From Alteromonadaceae bacterium M269 (lineage in GTDB: Bacteria; Pseudomonadota; Gammaproteobacteria; Enterobacterales; Alteromonadaceae), in the NCBI GenBank assembly GCA_004353515.1, contig SMNZ01000001.1, positions 868,001 to 932,000 on the forward strand: a stretch of 64,000 nucleotides of DNA, given 5' to 3'. This document shows positions 44,671 to 53,873 of the stretch, in pieces; position 1 is the stretch's first letter; each line of letters begins with the position of its first letter. The notes below the pieces were generated by a model. The model made no database searches. It saw only the letters and a list, made by a program, of their open reading frames with translations, and was not told the DNA's origin. The translations under genes and the position numbers were made by a program.

Positions 44671-45084
44671 ATGAACCTCCCAAGCACTGATGAAATACTT
44701 GAAGATTTAGCCTTTTTTGATAGCTGGGAAGAACGATACAAATACATTATAGATTTAGGTAATACACTTCCAACATTAGCCCCTGAGTTGCAGACACAGG
44801 AACGGCTCGTTAAAGGCTGCCAAAGCAATGTATGGCTGGATGTTGATATTCAAGACGGAAACTTAGTGTTTGAAGTTGATAGTGACGCCATTATTGTTAA
44901 AGGCTTATTGGTTTTAGTCATGGCAGCTTTCAACAATAAAACACCGGCAAATATCCTAGCTTTCGATATCGATAATTACTTCAAGGAACTCGACCTGGAA
45001 CGCCACATTAGTCCGACTCGTGGAAATGGGCTGCGTGCAATTGTGGCGAAAATTACTGCTATTGCAAAGGCTTCACAAGCCTAA
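44671..45084 (+). CDS. sufE: Sulfur acceptor protein SufE
   Basis: This 137-residue sulfur transfer partner of SufS has the acceptor cysteine C50 in RLVKGCQSNVWLDV. The SufE fold is seen in DSWEERYKYIIDLGNTLPTL and the C-terminal SPTRGNGLRAIVAKI. It is the last gene of the operon; the MITE-like element starts 30 bases after its stop. Confidence 0.95.
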   Translation: MNLPSTDEILEDLAFFDSWEERYKYIIDLGNTLPTLAPELQTQERLVKGCQSNVWLDVDIQDGNLVFEVDSDAIIVKGLLVLVMAAFNNKTPANILAFDIDNYFKELDLERHISPTRGNGLRAIVAKITAIAKASQA

Positions 45085-45113
45085 ACAACAACTAGTTTAG
45101 TAGCAGTTTGCCT

Positions 45114-45381
45114 TAGGGTCTGTTGACCTTTGCTGTATAGATTTTGTTCTAAATAAAGGCTTTTTGATCAAGGCGTGGACTTGAAGGCTTAGCAATCTAA
45201 GTCAAAAGTCCGCAACAAAGAGCAAAATGCCTTGATGACGAATCCTTCGAACAGCGTTTGTTGGTTCTTTATACAGCATCAGAGCCTGTTTATGGAGATT
45301 GCTACACGACACAGTCTCTTCTTTTGTCTAAATAACCAACAATTCGCTGCAAAACTGTACACCAAAGATCAATAGACCCTA
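45114..45381. mobile_element. MITE-like element 1
   Basis: A 268-bp element begins TAGGGTCTGTTGACCTTTG and ends CAAAGATCAATAGACCCTA, giving imperfect terminal inverted repeats with about 26 of 31 positions matching. Internal inverted segments include GGACTTGAAGGC against AAGTCAAAAGTCC and TCAAGGC against GCCTTGA, so it can fold into a long hairpin. It has no coding capacity. Flanking target duplication is not evident. Confidence 0.6.
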
Positions 45382-45399
45382 GGGATTGCTGGTAACTAA

Positions 45400-45780
45400 T
45401 CAGCATTCATAGTCGGGCTCCCATAGCTCGACTTTATTCCCATCCGGGTCCATAAACCAACCAAATCGTCCATTTTCGAAACACTCAATATCACCGATCA
45501 GTGTTCCACCACCTTCTTCGATTTGTGATAAGACACCAACGAGATCATCGACAACTAAATTAAACATGAAGTCCTTTCTCGATGGCGCAAAATAACGCGA
45601 ATCCTGTTTAAAGATACTCCAGATAACCGCATTGTCACCATGAGGAAATGCCACACCTGGCCCATCACCATTATCTATACCCAGATACTCTTGATACCAC
45701 TCATAGAGCGCCTCTGGGTTAGAAGATTTGAAAAAAACTCCGCCAACGCCTAGCACTTTAGCCATAGACTTACTCAGCAT
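45400..45780 (-). CDS. VOC (glyoxalase/bleomycin-resistance) family protein
   Basis: This 126-residue vicinal-oxygen-chelate protein has two beta-alpha-beta-beta-beta modules, from FKSSNPEALYEWYQEYLGID to GRFGWFMDPDGNKVELWEP. The final E in VELWEP is a metal-ligand position of the family. ATG 45765 is an alternative start (MAKVLGVGG). The substrate is unknown. The gene stands alone between two MITE-like elements, one ending 18 bases and one starting 44 bases away. Confidence 0.85.
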   Translation of the reverse strand: MLSKSMAKVLGVGGVFFKSSNPEALYEWYQEYLGIDNGDGPGVAFPHGDNAVIWSIFKQDSRYFAPSRKDFMFNLVVDDLVGVLSQIEEGGGTLIGDIECFENGRFGWFMDPDGNKVELWEPDYEC

Positions 45781-45824
45781 ACTTTCTTAACGTGTTGAAA
45801 CTATAACAATTAACCACGCAACTC

Positions 45825-46094
45825 TATACCCATTACCCTTAAAAATGCAGAAAATCAGCTGAAGGCTAAAAAGCCTTTGAGCAAGGCGAATGATTGCTGG
45901 CACAGTGGTTCTGCGTCAATATCATTCAACACAGCGCAGAGGCTTTTTAGCTCAGCCCTTTCCGGGAGCGTGACAGCTCCCCATTGCGGCGTTACGCATA
46001 CTTGAAAGGTGATAGACATTACTGCGTATACGTGCCTTGCACTGAGCACGCTGTCACTGCTCTGACTTCTGCATTTTTAAGGGTAATGGGTATA
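45825..46094. mobile_element. MITE-like element 2
   Basis: A 270-bp element with 28-bp terminal inverted repeats that match perfectly: TATACCCATTACCC at 45825 continuing to GCAGAA, and its exact reverse complement ending at 46094. The outermost TA could be the target duplication, as for Tc1/mariner- or IS630-type MITEs. Internal pairs include GGCTAAAAAGCC and CTTTTTAGCTCAG. An open frame inside (45855-46049) is not a gene. Confidence 0.7.
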
Positions 46095-46191
46095 TAAAAG
46101 TTTGAAATAAAAACGATCCGAATAGAGCTACTCGCAATATATACTTAGTAGATTTTAAAAAGCACTCAGATGGATACCACACGCAATAACT

Positions 46192-47622
46192 ATGAATAAA
46201 AAGACACTCGTTTGGTTTAGACAAGATTTAAGACTCGCCGATAACCCTGCATTACACTATGCATGCTCACAAGGTGAGGTTTTACCGGTTTATATTGTTG
46301 ATACGGTTAATATGCCTAGACCATTGGGCGGCGCATCAAGTTGGTGGTTGCACCACGCACTTACTGAATTGAACAACTCTCTAGATGGTAAGTTACAAGT
46401 TTACTCCGGAGAGCCCGCGGATATTATCAAGCAGTTATTTGAACAGTACCAAATATCTGAAGTCATTTGGAATCGCTGTTACCAGCCCTGGCAAATAGCA
46501 CGTGACAAAAAGTTAAAATCCACATTAGCTGAGATAAGCATTACAGCGAAAAGCTTCAATGGGTCACTTTTATGGGAGCCTTGGACGGTACTAAAGAAAG
46601 ATGGCACACCTTACAAAGTATTCACGCCCTATTACCGCAAGGGCTGTTTGAGCAAAGAAGCACCAAGATTCCCTCTGCCTAAACCAGAAAACATTAACCT
46701 ACTTGCAGACGCTCCGCAGTCCGGCGATTCAATCAATGAACTCTGCTTATTACCCGACATTGCCTGGGATACGCAGATCGCTGCTGAGTGGAAACCGGGA
46801 GAAAGTGGTGCGTCCGATAATCTCAGTCAATTTTTATCATCCGCCGTTAACGAGTATAAAGAACAACGTAATTTACCCAACATCAAAGGAACATCGAGAC
46901 TGTCGCCTTATCTACGATTTGGAGAAATATCCGTTAATCAAATTTGGTATGCGATTTTACAGAATGCACCGACATCACAAGAAGATCCGGATATCGACTG
47001 TTATCTTAGCGAATTAGGATGGCGCGAGTTTTCTTATTATCTTTTGTATCACTTTCCTACTTTGCCTAAGGATAACTTCAACCCGAAGTTTGACCATTTC
47101 AATTGGCAACAGAACGATAACTTCCTCACTGCCTGGACAAAAGGTCAAACCGGATATCCGATAGTCGATGCAGGCATGCGAGAGCTCTGGCAAACCGGCT
47201 ATATGCACAATAGAGTGCGGATGATTGTTGGCTCATTTCTAGTGAAAAACCTCAGGCTTCACTGGCACCACGGCGAAGCGTGGTTTTGGGACTGTCTTTT
47301 GGACGCAGATTTAGCGAGCAACAGTGCCAGTTGGCAATGGGTAGCGGGGACCGGGGCTGACGCAGCCCCCTACTTCCGCATTTTTAATCCTGTGACTCAA
47401 GGACAAAAGTTCGATAGTGAAGGCGACTACGTGCGTCGCTATTGCCCTGAGCTAAGACGCTTACCTAAGAAGTTTATCCATAATCCCTGGGACGCACCAA
47501 AAGATATTTTGGATTACGCCCAGGTTAAGTTAGGGCAAAATTACCCTACTCCCATAGTAGATTTGAAGGCAACACGAGAAAGTGCCCTAGCCGCTTTCTC
47601 CGCGTTAAAGGAGCTTGGCTAA
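46192..47622 (+). CDS. phrB: Deoxyribodipyrimidine photolyase (cryptochrome/photolyase family)
   Basis: This 476-residue protein repairs cyclobutane pyrimidine dimers using light. The N-terminal alpha/beta antenna domain begins TLVWFRQDLRLADNPAL. The FAD domain carries GTSRLSPYLRFGEIS, the LGWREFSYYLLYHFP block, GYPIVDAGMRELWQTGYMHNR and NSASWQWVAGTGADAAPYFR with the electron-transfer tryptophans. These features fit class I CPD photolyases. The 3' end faces the next gene with only six bases between. Confidence 0.94.
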   Translation: MNKKTLVWFRQDLRLADNPALHYACSQGEVLPVYIVDTVNMPRPLGGASSWWLHHALTELNNSLDGKLQVYSGEPADIIKQLFEQYQISEVIWNRCYQPWQIARDKKLKSTLAEISITAKSFNGSLLWEPWTVLKKDGTPYKVFTPYYRKGCLSKEAPRFPLPKPENINLLADAPQSGDSINELCLLPDIAWDTQIAAEWKPGESGASDNLSQFLSSAVNEYKEQRNLPNIKGTSRLSPYLRFGEISVNQIWYAILQNAPTSQEDPDIDCYLSELGWREFSYYLLYHFPTLPKDNFNPKFDHFNWQQNDNFLTAWTKGQTGYPIVDAGMRELWQTGYMHNRVRMIVGSFLVKNLRLHWHHGEAWFWDCLLDADLASNSASWQWVAGTGADAAPYFRIFNPVTQGQKFDSEGDYVRRYCPELRRLPKKFIHNPWDAPKDILDYAQVKLGQNYPTPIVDLKATRESALAAFSALKELG

Positions 47623-47628
47623 TAAGCT

Positions 47629-48861
47629 TTATTCGAGAACGCTAAATGTTAAACCCGCTTTACTTTCCAATCGTTCAATAAGCGTATGACCTAAAATGGT
47701 GGCGGGTGTCCAAAAGCCACCTCCCTTTTCATCATCTTTGGATAGAGCTGCTAAACAGATAGCAGTTTCTGTCAGCATTTTTGCAGTGGAACCGTAACCC
47801 GGATCTTTATCACCGGTGACCTTAACAACGACATTCTGTTGGTCATTTTCACTGTTAGTTCCGACAAACCTCAAGTCGAAGAAACCTTCATTCTGCTGCT
47901 TCTCACTTGGGCCTTCCCCTGGTTTAGGAACTACCAGGTTTTCAAGTACCCAACGCGTTGGAGGAATTGCGGCCCCTAACATAAAGCCACCGATAGCGAC
48001 TGAGATTAATGTTGCTGAGACACGACCACCTGTCAGCATAGCTTCGTCATACAAGAACTCTGTCCCGTATTGATTATTCAATAGCGCATTTGATCGGTGT
48101 ACCACTCGAGTATTGATACCCGCCATAATAAAAGGTGCCGTCCAACGACCATACTCTTGATCAAACTCAGGACCGGTTTGATTGTGTTGACGCGCGCTAA
48201 ATACATGACCTTTAGGGCAAACGGCATAAGGGTTAGTTACAACTTTCCTTAATTCAGGATCTCCCGTCGCTTGCTTAACAAGGTTAATAATGCTGCTGAC
48301 TGTACCGCCTGATATTCCACCTTTTGCAGCTTTAACTCGCATCTTCACTTTGTCGCAGCTTTTTCCATATTCTTTGATTGAGTGTTGTTGTAAGAAAAAG
48401 ACGCCTAAATCTGATGGAATAGAATCAAAACCACAGGTATGAGTGATTCTTGCGCCAGACGCCTTAGCTTGCTCCTCATACTTCTCTATCATCTTATGCA
48501 TCCACTGCACTTCGCCTGTTAAATCACAATAGTCAGTACCTGTTTCTACACAGGCTTTAATCAACGGCTCACCATATAGATCGTAGGGTCCAACTGTTGT
48601 AATAACGACTTTTGCTTTATTACACATAGCGAGCAAGCTCTGCTCATCTGAGGCATCGGCTAATATCAAATCGATATCCATATCAGCTTGATTCTGCAAT
48701 AGAGAACTCTTTAAATCATTGAGTTTAGTAAAAGAACGGCCAGCCAACGCCCAAGAAACCTCCCCTCCGGGTGGATAATTCGCTAACATGTACTGACACA
48801 TAATTTTACCAACAAAGCTGGTTGCACCAAAAAGGACCAAGTCGTATGTTTTATCGTTCAT
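47629..48861 (-). CDS. Saccharopine dehydrogenase-like / trans-acting enoyl reductase family protein
   Basis: The 410-residue protein starts with an NAD(P)-binding Rossmann motif, LVLFGATSFVGKIMCQYM. VITTVGPYDLYGEPLIKACV, TGTDYCDLTGEVQWM and ITHTCGFDSIPSDLGVFFLQ follow, as in saccharopine dehydrogenase-like oxidoreductases. This group covers reductases of unknown substrate and the trans-acting enoyl reductases of mycobacteria, so lysine metabolism should not be assumed. It is alone in its transcript. Confidence 0.85.
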   Translation of the reverse strand: MNDKTYDLVLFGATSFVGKIMCQYMLANYPPGGEVSWALAGRSFTKLNDLKSSLLQNQADMDIDLILADASDEQSLLAMCNKAKVVITTVGPYDLYGEPLIKACVETGTDYCDLTGEVQWMHKMIEKYEEQAKASGARITHTCGFDSIPSDLGVFFLQQHSIKEYGKSCDKVKMRVKAAKGGISGGTVSSIINLVKQATGDPELRKVVTNPYAVCPKGHVFSARQHNQTGPEFDQEYGRWTAPFIMAGINTRVVHRSNALLNNQYGTEFLYDEAMLTGGRVSATLISVAIGGFMLGAAIPPTRWVLENLVVPKPGEGPSEKQQNEGFFDLRFVGTNSENDQQNVVVKVTGDKDPGYGSTAKMLTETAICLAALSKDDEKGGGFWTPATILGHTLIERLESKAGLTFSVLE

Positions 48862-49023
48862 AGCATTCCTAAGCAGCTACTCATTAAATGGCTGTAGGTA
48901 ACCTTAACAGACCCTAGAAAAAAGAAATATCGAAAATAATTAACACCTCTTTAAACTATTTTGAAATATCGAACGACTTAACGTCTGATTGTTCAAAAAA
49001 TTCAGGTAAAGAAAAGGAAAGCG

Positions 49024-50298
49024 ATGAAAATTGCAGATACCAGTGCACAAGACACGATTCTTGCGCAGAAATCGAATAAATCCATGTATGTCATTGGAGG
49101 AGTAATCGCTGTTGCGCTTATCGTTGCTGCCATCTATATCTTCCCGTCTTTCAACAGATGGGCTAATTCAGACACCACTGTATCAAGCGAAAGACTGCGC
49201 ATTGCACAAGTCACTCGTGGTGACTTTGTTAGAGATCTTTCTGTTCAAGGCCGAGTAGTTGCAGCTGTCAGCCCTCGTTTATACAGCACAGCACAAGGCA
49301 CAATAACATTTAACGTAGATGCCGGTGATACGGTCGCAGTTGAGCAGGTGTTAGCGGTTATCGATAGCCCTGAACTTAAAAATCAGTTGCAGCAAGAAGA
49401 ATCTTCGCAACAAGAGCTTAGTATGGAACTTGACCGTCAGCGCATTCAATCGAAAAAGCAGGCATTAGAGAATCAAAAGGCAGTTGATTTAGCAAGAGTG
49501 AGACTGACGGCTGCCGAAAGAGAAAAAAGACGCGCAGATAAAGCCTACGAATCCAAAAGCATCAGCCAGATAGATTTCGAAAAAGCTCAAGATGATTTAG
49601 AAAATGCGAAACTCGAATATCAGCACGCAGTGGCAGATGCTGATTTAAATAAAGAAAGTCTCGTTTTCGAAATTCAAACTCGTGAACTCCAGTTAAACAG
49701 GCAGTCTCTGTTAGTTAAAGAGCTATCTCGCAAAGTTGACGAGCTCAACTTGAGATCACCCGTTAACGGTATTGTCGGTAACCTAGCTGTACAGCAAAAA
49801 AATCAGGTTTCTGCTAATCAAGCCATTCTAAGCGTGGTTGATCTATCCGTTTTCGAGCTCGAGTTACAAATTCCCGAGAGTTATGCCGACGACCTAGCAA
49901 TAGGTATGGCGGCAGAAGTCAACTTAAACGGTGAAACGCACCTTGCCAGACTTGTCACTCTCTCACCTGAAATTGAGAACAATCAAGTGACCGGTCGCGT
50001 GCGTTTCACCGGCCAATCACCCGCAGGACTTCGCCAAAATCAACGACTAACAACCCGTATTCTCTTGGAAAGCAAAGAAGATGTGTTGATGGTGAAACGT
50101 GGGCAATTTTTAGAAAGCGGAAATGGACGATTTGCTTACAAAGTTAAGGACGGTGTTGCAGAACGAGTTGCCATCGAAACCGGAGCCAGGAGTTTGGCTG
50201 ATGTCCAAATACTCAAAGGGTTAAATGTTGGTGATTCCATCATTATTTCCAGCACCGAACAATTCAGGGGCGCGCAAAGCGTGTTACTCACCAATTAG
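49024..50298 (+). CDS. Periplasmic adaptor (HlyD/MacA-like) of an ABC exporter
   Basis: This 424-residue membrane-fusion protein has a membrane helix at 21-41, a lipoyl-like half at about 60-105 (VAAVSPRLYSTAQGTITFNV), and a coiled-coil hairpin at about 120-235. The second lipoyl half is LNLRSPVNGIVGNLAV, followed by beta-barrel domains. It links the inner-membrane permeases to an outer-membrane channel; no tolC-like gene is in the window. It leads an operon with an ATPase and two permeases. Confidence 0.9.
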   Translation: MKIADTSAQDTILAQKSNKSMYVIGGVIAVALIVAAIYIFPSFNRWANSDTTVSSERLRIAQVTRGDFVRDLSVQGRVVAAVSPRLYSTAQGTITFNVDAGDTVAVEQVLAVIDSPELKNQLQQEESSQQELSMELDRQRIQSKKQALENQKAVDLARVRLTAAEREKRRADKAYESKSISQIDFEKAQDDLENAKLEYQHAVADADLNKESLVFEIQTRELQLNRQSLLVKELSRKVDELNLRSPVNGIVGNLAVQQKNQVSANQAILSVVDLSVFELELQIPESYADDLAIGMAAEVNLNGETHLARLVTLSPEIENNQVTGRVRFTGQSPAGLRQNQRLTTRILLESKEDVLMVKRGQFLESGNGRFAYKVKDGVAERVAIETGARSLADVQILKGLNVGDSIIISSTEQFRGAQSVLLTN

Positions 50299-50320
50299 AA
50301 AGAGTTTCAGGAGAAAGCTT

Positions 50321-51028
50321 ATGTTAACAATGAAAGATATAAAGAAAGTATTTCGTACAGACTTAGTTGAAACACATGCATTAAGAGACTTCAGTTTAGA
50401 AGTCAATGAAGGTGAGTTCGTCGCGGTGACCGGCCCATCAGGTTCAGGAAAAACGACTTTTCTAAATATCGCTGGGTTACTAGAAACCTTTACCTCCGGC
50501 TCTTATGTTTTAGACGGAATGGATGTTAGCAATCTAAACGACAAACAGCGCAGTAAAATTCGAAATGAGAAAATCGGTTTTATTTTTCAGAGCTTTAACC
50601 TGATTCCCGACTTAGATCTTTTTGACAATGTCGATGTGCCACTGCGTTATCGCGGATTTAATAGTGCTGAACGTAAAAAGCGTATTGAAGAGAGCTTGGA
50701 AATGGTTGGCCTCGCCAGCAGGATGAAACACCTACCTGCACAACTTTCAGGTGGACAACAACAACGTGTCGCCATCGCTCGCGCACTTGCTGGGGAGCCG
50801 CGCTTCCTGCTAGCAGATGAACCAACTGGAAACCTGGACACAAAAATGGCGCATAGTGTTATGGACCTGTTGCATGAAATTAATGCCAACGGGACAACCA
50901 TTGTTATGGTAACGCACGACATGCACCTAGCTAAGCAAGCTGGCCGTAATATCTTTGTACGTGATGGACGAGTATCTGAATTGCACGACGTTAGTCAATC
51001 AGAAGCTACGGACGCCATCAGCGCTTAA
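50321..51028 (+). CDS. ABC exporter ATP-binding protein (MacB/LolD type)
   Basis: The ATPase has 235 residues from ATG 50321, which has AGGAGA upstream; the open frame from 50225 lies within the adaptor gene. Walker A is GPSGSGKTT near 42-50, Q-loop FIFQSFNLIPDLDLFDNV, signature LSGGQQQRVAIARAL near 145, Walker B RFLLADEPTGNLD near 165, H-loop MVTHD near 203. It matches the MacB/LolD group of ATPases that pair with FtsX-like permeases. Confidence 0.95.
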   Translation: MLTMKDIKKVFRTDLVETHALRDFSLEVNEGEFVAVTGPSGSGKTTFLNIAGLLETFTSGSYVLDGMDVSNLNDKQRSKIRNEKIGFIFQSFNLIPDLDLFDNVDVPLRYRGFNSAERKKRIEESLEMVGLASRMKHLPAQLSGGQQQRVAIARALAGEPRFLLADEPTGNLDTKMAHSVMDLLHEINANGTTIVMVTHDMHLAKQAGRNIFVRDGRVSELHDVSQSEATDAISA

Positions 51029-51039
51029 GGGAGAACACC

Positions 51040-52353
51040 ATGTTTACCTATTACTTACGACTTGCCTTTAAGAGTATTAAGCGCACACCTATTTTAAGTG
51101 CGCTAATGATATCGGCTATTGCATTGGGTATTGGTGCCTGTATGACAACCATATCTGTGAACTATATGATGTCTGCAGATCCTATCCCTCATAAGAGCGA
51201 CCAACTGTATTATGTTCGTGTGGATAGCTGGGACCCTTACAATGCATTTGACGATCCCAATATCCCACCAAACCAACTCACTTGGACGGACGCTACTAAC
51301 CTGACATTAGCTGGCAAAGCTTTCCGCCAAAGCGCAATGGCTCGCTCTGGTGGCGTATTAGAACCGGATAATCCTGATATCAAGCCGTTCCAAGCGGGGA
51401 TTAGGCTAGCCTATAACGATTTCTTCGACATGTTTGATGTACCATTTTTATACGGTAATCCTTGGACTGATGAAGCAGATATTAACCCAGAATTAGTGGT
51501 TGTACTGACTGAACAGCTTAACGAAAGGCTCTTCGGTGGAGAAAACTCAGTAGGTCGCACGATCAAAATGCGTTCAAACGATCTAACTGTTATTGGTATA
51601 ACTAAAACCTGGGAACCTGTACCACGCTTTTACGACATTACGACTGGACCATTTAATGATGTTTCAGATATGTTTATGCCCTATCGATTAAAGCAAGAGC
51701 TCGAACTTCCTAATTGGGGTAACAATAATTGTTGGAAGCCCTCTGAAGGCTCAGGTTTTATGAGCCGCCTATTATCTGAATGTATCAACAATCAGATGTG
51801 GGTTGAGCTACCCAATGAACAAGCAAGACAAGATTATATGGATTTCTTGGATAGCTACGTCAACGAACAAAAAGCATTGGGTCGCTTCCCTCGCCCACTT
51901 AACAATAAGCTAACCGATGTTATGGATTGGATGAAACATGAGAATGTGGTTCCGGATGACGCTGAAATCATGCTTTGGTTATCTTTCCTATTCTTACTCG
52001 TTTGCTTGCTCAATACGATTGGTTTGTTGATGGCTAAGTTTGCGACTAAATCCTCTGAAATTGGATTGCGTCGTGCAGTCGGTGCTTCTAAACAGGCCCT
52101 TTTTATTCAACATCTCGTAGAAGCAGGGTTGATTGGCTTCGCTGGAGGCATACTAGGCTTAGGGTTGTCTTTATTGGGGCTAGAAGGCGTTGAATCACTC
52201 TTCGGTGACTTCATCAGTAAAGTCGCGCATATGGATGCAACGCTAGTCGCTATGGCATTTGGTCTGGCGGTTCTATCAAGTGTCGCAGCAGGTTTATATC
52301 CAACATGGAAAGCCTGCAATATCGCACCCGCAAGTCAGCTTAAGAGCCAATAA
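51040..52353 (+). CDS. ABC exporter permease 1 (MacB/FtsX type)
   Basis: This 437-residue permease has one N-terminal helix (about 20-40), a large periplasmic MacB-type domain to about 305, and three C-terminal helices. The FtsX signature KSSEIGLRRAVGASKQALFIQHLVEAGLIG follows the second helix. Insertions with several cysteines occur in the periplasmic domain (NNCWKPSEG, LSECINNQ). It starts 11 bases after the ATPase gene. The substrate is unknown. Confidence 0.9.
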   Translation: MFTYYLRLAFKSIKRTPILSALMISAIALGIGACMTTISVNYMMSADPIPHKSDQLYYVRVDSWDPYNAFDDPNIPPNQLTWTDATNLTLAGKAFRQSAMARSGGVLEPDNPDIKPFQAGIRLAYNDFFDMFDVPFLYGNPWTDEADINPELVVVLTEQLNERLFGGENSVGRTIKMRSNDLTVIGITKTWEPVPRFYDITTGPFNDVSDMFMPYRLKQELELPNWGNNNCWKPSEGSGFMSRLLSECINNQMWVELPNEQARQDYMDFLDSYVNEQKALGRFPRPLNNKLTDVMDWMKHENVVPDDAEIMLWLSFLFLLVCLLNTIGLLMAKFATKSSEIGLRRAVGASKQALFIQHLVEAGLIGFAGGILGLGLSLLGLEGVESLFGDFISKVAHMDATLVAMAFGLAVLSSVAAGLYPTWKACNIAPASQLKSQ

Positions 52354-52364
52354 GGGGAACACAT

Positions 52365-53585
52365 ATGAACTTAGAAATTGGACCTATATTCCGCGCTATG
52401 ATGCGCAATAAAGTGGGTGCTATGCTGATTATGCTTCAGATAGCGGTCACTATGACGATTATCGCTAACGGCTTTTCTATTATTCAGGAAAGGAAGGCGT
52501 TAATGGCTCGCGATTCTGGTGTCGATATTGCCAACAGTTTTCACTTATCTAACGTCTCTTTTGCCGAAGACTTCGATATGCAAACTGCCGTCATTGATGA
52601 TCTGAAAGCAATAAGAGAACTCCCAGGAGTCGCTGATGCTATACAGGTCAACGCGATTCCATTAAGTGGTAGTGGTTGGTCAATGGGGCTTCAAACAGAA
52701 GCCGGTGACGACATCGATGGTTCGGGAACCGCTGTTTATATGGTGGATGATCATGCTTTGTCTGCTTACGACGTTAAACTCATTGCCGGACGCAACTTTG
52801 AACTGACAGACTTACGCTGGCGTACAGATAACACCAATGATTGGGCTGATGTCCTTATTGCAACAGAAGCACTAACGAAATCGCTCTTTCCGGATTTAAC
52901 ACCACAAGAAGTCATCGGCAAGACAGTATTTATCAATAACCATGAGCCCATCATTATCATTGGCATCATTGATAAGCTTCAAGCGCCTTGGAGCGGGTGG
53001 AATAACCTGGACCATGTCATGCTAACGCCTGACCGTTTAGCCTTCAGAGGTAACCGTTATTATATTCGCGCCGAAGAAGGTGTGCGTGATGATGTTATGA
53101 AACGTGTTGAAGAAACCCTATCCAATAGATTAAGCGGACGTATGATTCAAGGGATGGAATCTATGGAAGAAACGCAACGTGAAAGCTACACGGGTGCCAG
53201 TGGTATGATAAAAATGCTTACACTGATCATGATTGTGCTGACCATTATCACTGCAATGGGTATCGTTGGCTTAGCGAGTTTCAGTGTGAATAGACGCAAG
53301 AAGCAGATTGGCACAAGACGCGCCTTAGGTGCAGCTAAAAACAGCATTATCCGTTATTTCATGATTGAAAACTTAATCATCAGTGGTGCAGGTGTTATCG
53401 TTGGAGCCATCTTAACTGTTGGATTGAATATGATATTGGTCCAAGCATTTAGCTTAACGCCCATTGCTTGGTACTACGTTCCAATCGGCATGATTTCACT
53501 ATTAGTGATTGGTCAAATTGCCGTTTTTGGTCCAGCACAGAAAGCGTCAAGTATTCCACCGGCATTAGCCACAAGAAGCGCTTAA
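52365..53585 (+). CDS. ABC exporter permease 2 (MacB/FtsX type)
   Basis: This 406-residue permease has the same architecture as its neighbour: an N-terminal helix (IMLQIAVTMTIIANGFSII), a periplasmic domain, and three helices with RRKKQIGTRRALGAAKNSIIRYFM. The two permeases are clearly different in sequence, so the transporter is probably a heterodimer with one shared ATPase. It ends in a terminator. Confidence 0.9.
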   Translation: MNLEIGPIFRAMMRNKVGAMLIMLQIAVTMTIIANGFSIIQERKALMARDSGVDIANSFHLSNVSFAEDFDMQTAVIDDLKAIRELPGVADAIQVNAIPLSGSGWSMGLQTEAGDDIDGSGTAVYMVDDHALSAYDVKLIAGRNFELTDLRWRTDNTNDWADVLIATEALTKSLFPDLTPQEVIGKTVFINNHEPIIIIGIIDKLQAPWSGWNNLDHVMLTPDRLAFRGNRYYIRAEEGVRDDVMKRVEETLSNRLSGRMIQGMESMEETQRESYTGASGMIKMLTLIMIVLTIITAMGIVGLASFSVNRRKKQIGTRRALGAAKNSIIRYFMIENLIISGAGVIVGAILTVGLNMILVQAFSLTPIAWYYVPIGMISLLVIGQIAVFGPAQKASSIPPALATRSA

Positions 53586-53596
53586 TTATCCTATCA

Positions 53597-53622
53597 AAAT
53601 GCCAGCGTCACGCTGGCATTTT
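53597..53622. terminator. Terminator after the exporter operon
   Basis: AAAATGCCAGCGT / ACGCTGGCATTTT with a very short loop, 12 bases after the permease stop, followed by TTGC. The stem is strong and the T-run short. Confidence 0.75.
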
Positions 53623-53873
53623 GCATGACTGTATCATATTTTTAATATTGGAAATATTCGCCCAAAACCTATCAATTAATACGGTATTTTTACGCAACTC
53701 ATTCAATCTTCTCAATTTTTATAACTCTGTTATAAAATCGTTACGCCAAATCAACAGTCGTATATTTTAACCGCTATAAACTAATCACCGTTTTAAAATA
53801 AAAACTTTGTGCTTTACTGTTTAAATTCTGTATAGGCAAAGGACATAGATTCAGTCAACGAAAGGCGATTTAT

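Noticed and set aside
45855-46049. 64-residue gene on the minus strand
   Set aside because: It lies entirely inside the second MITE-like element and has no family features.
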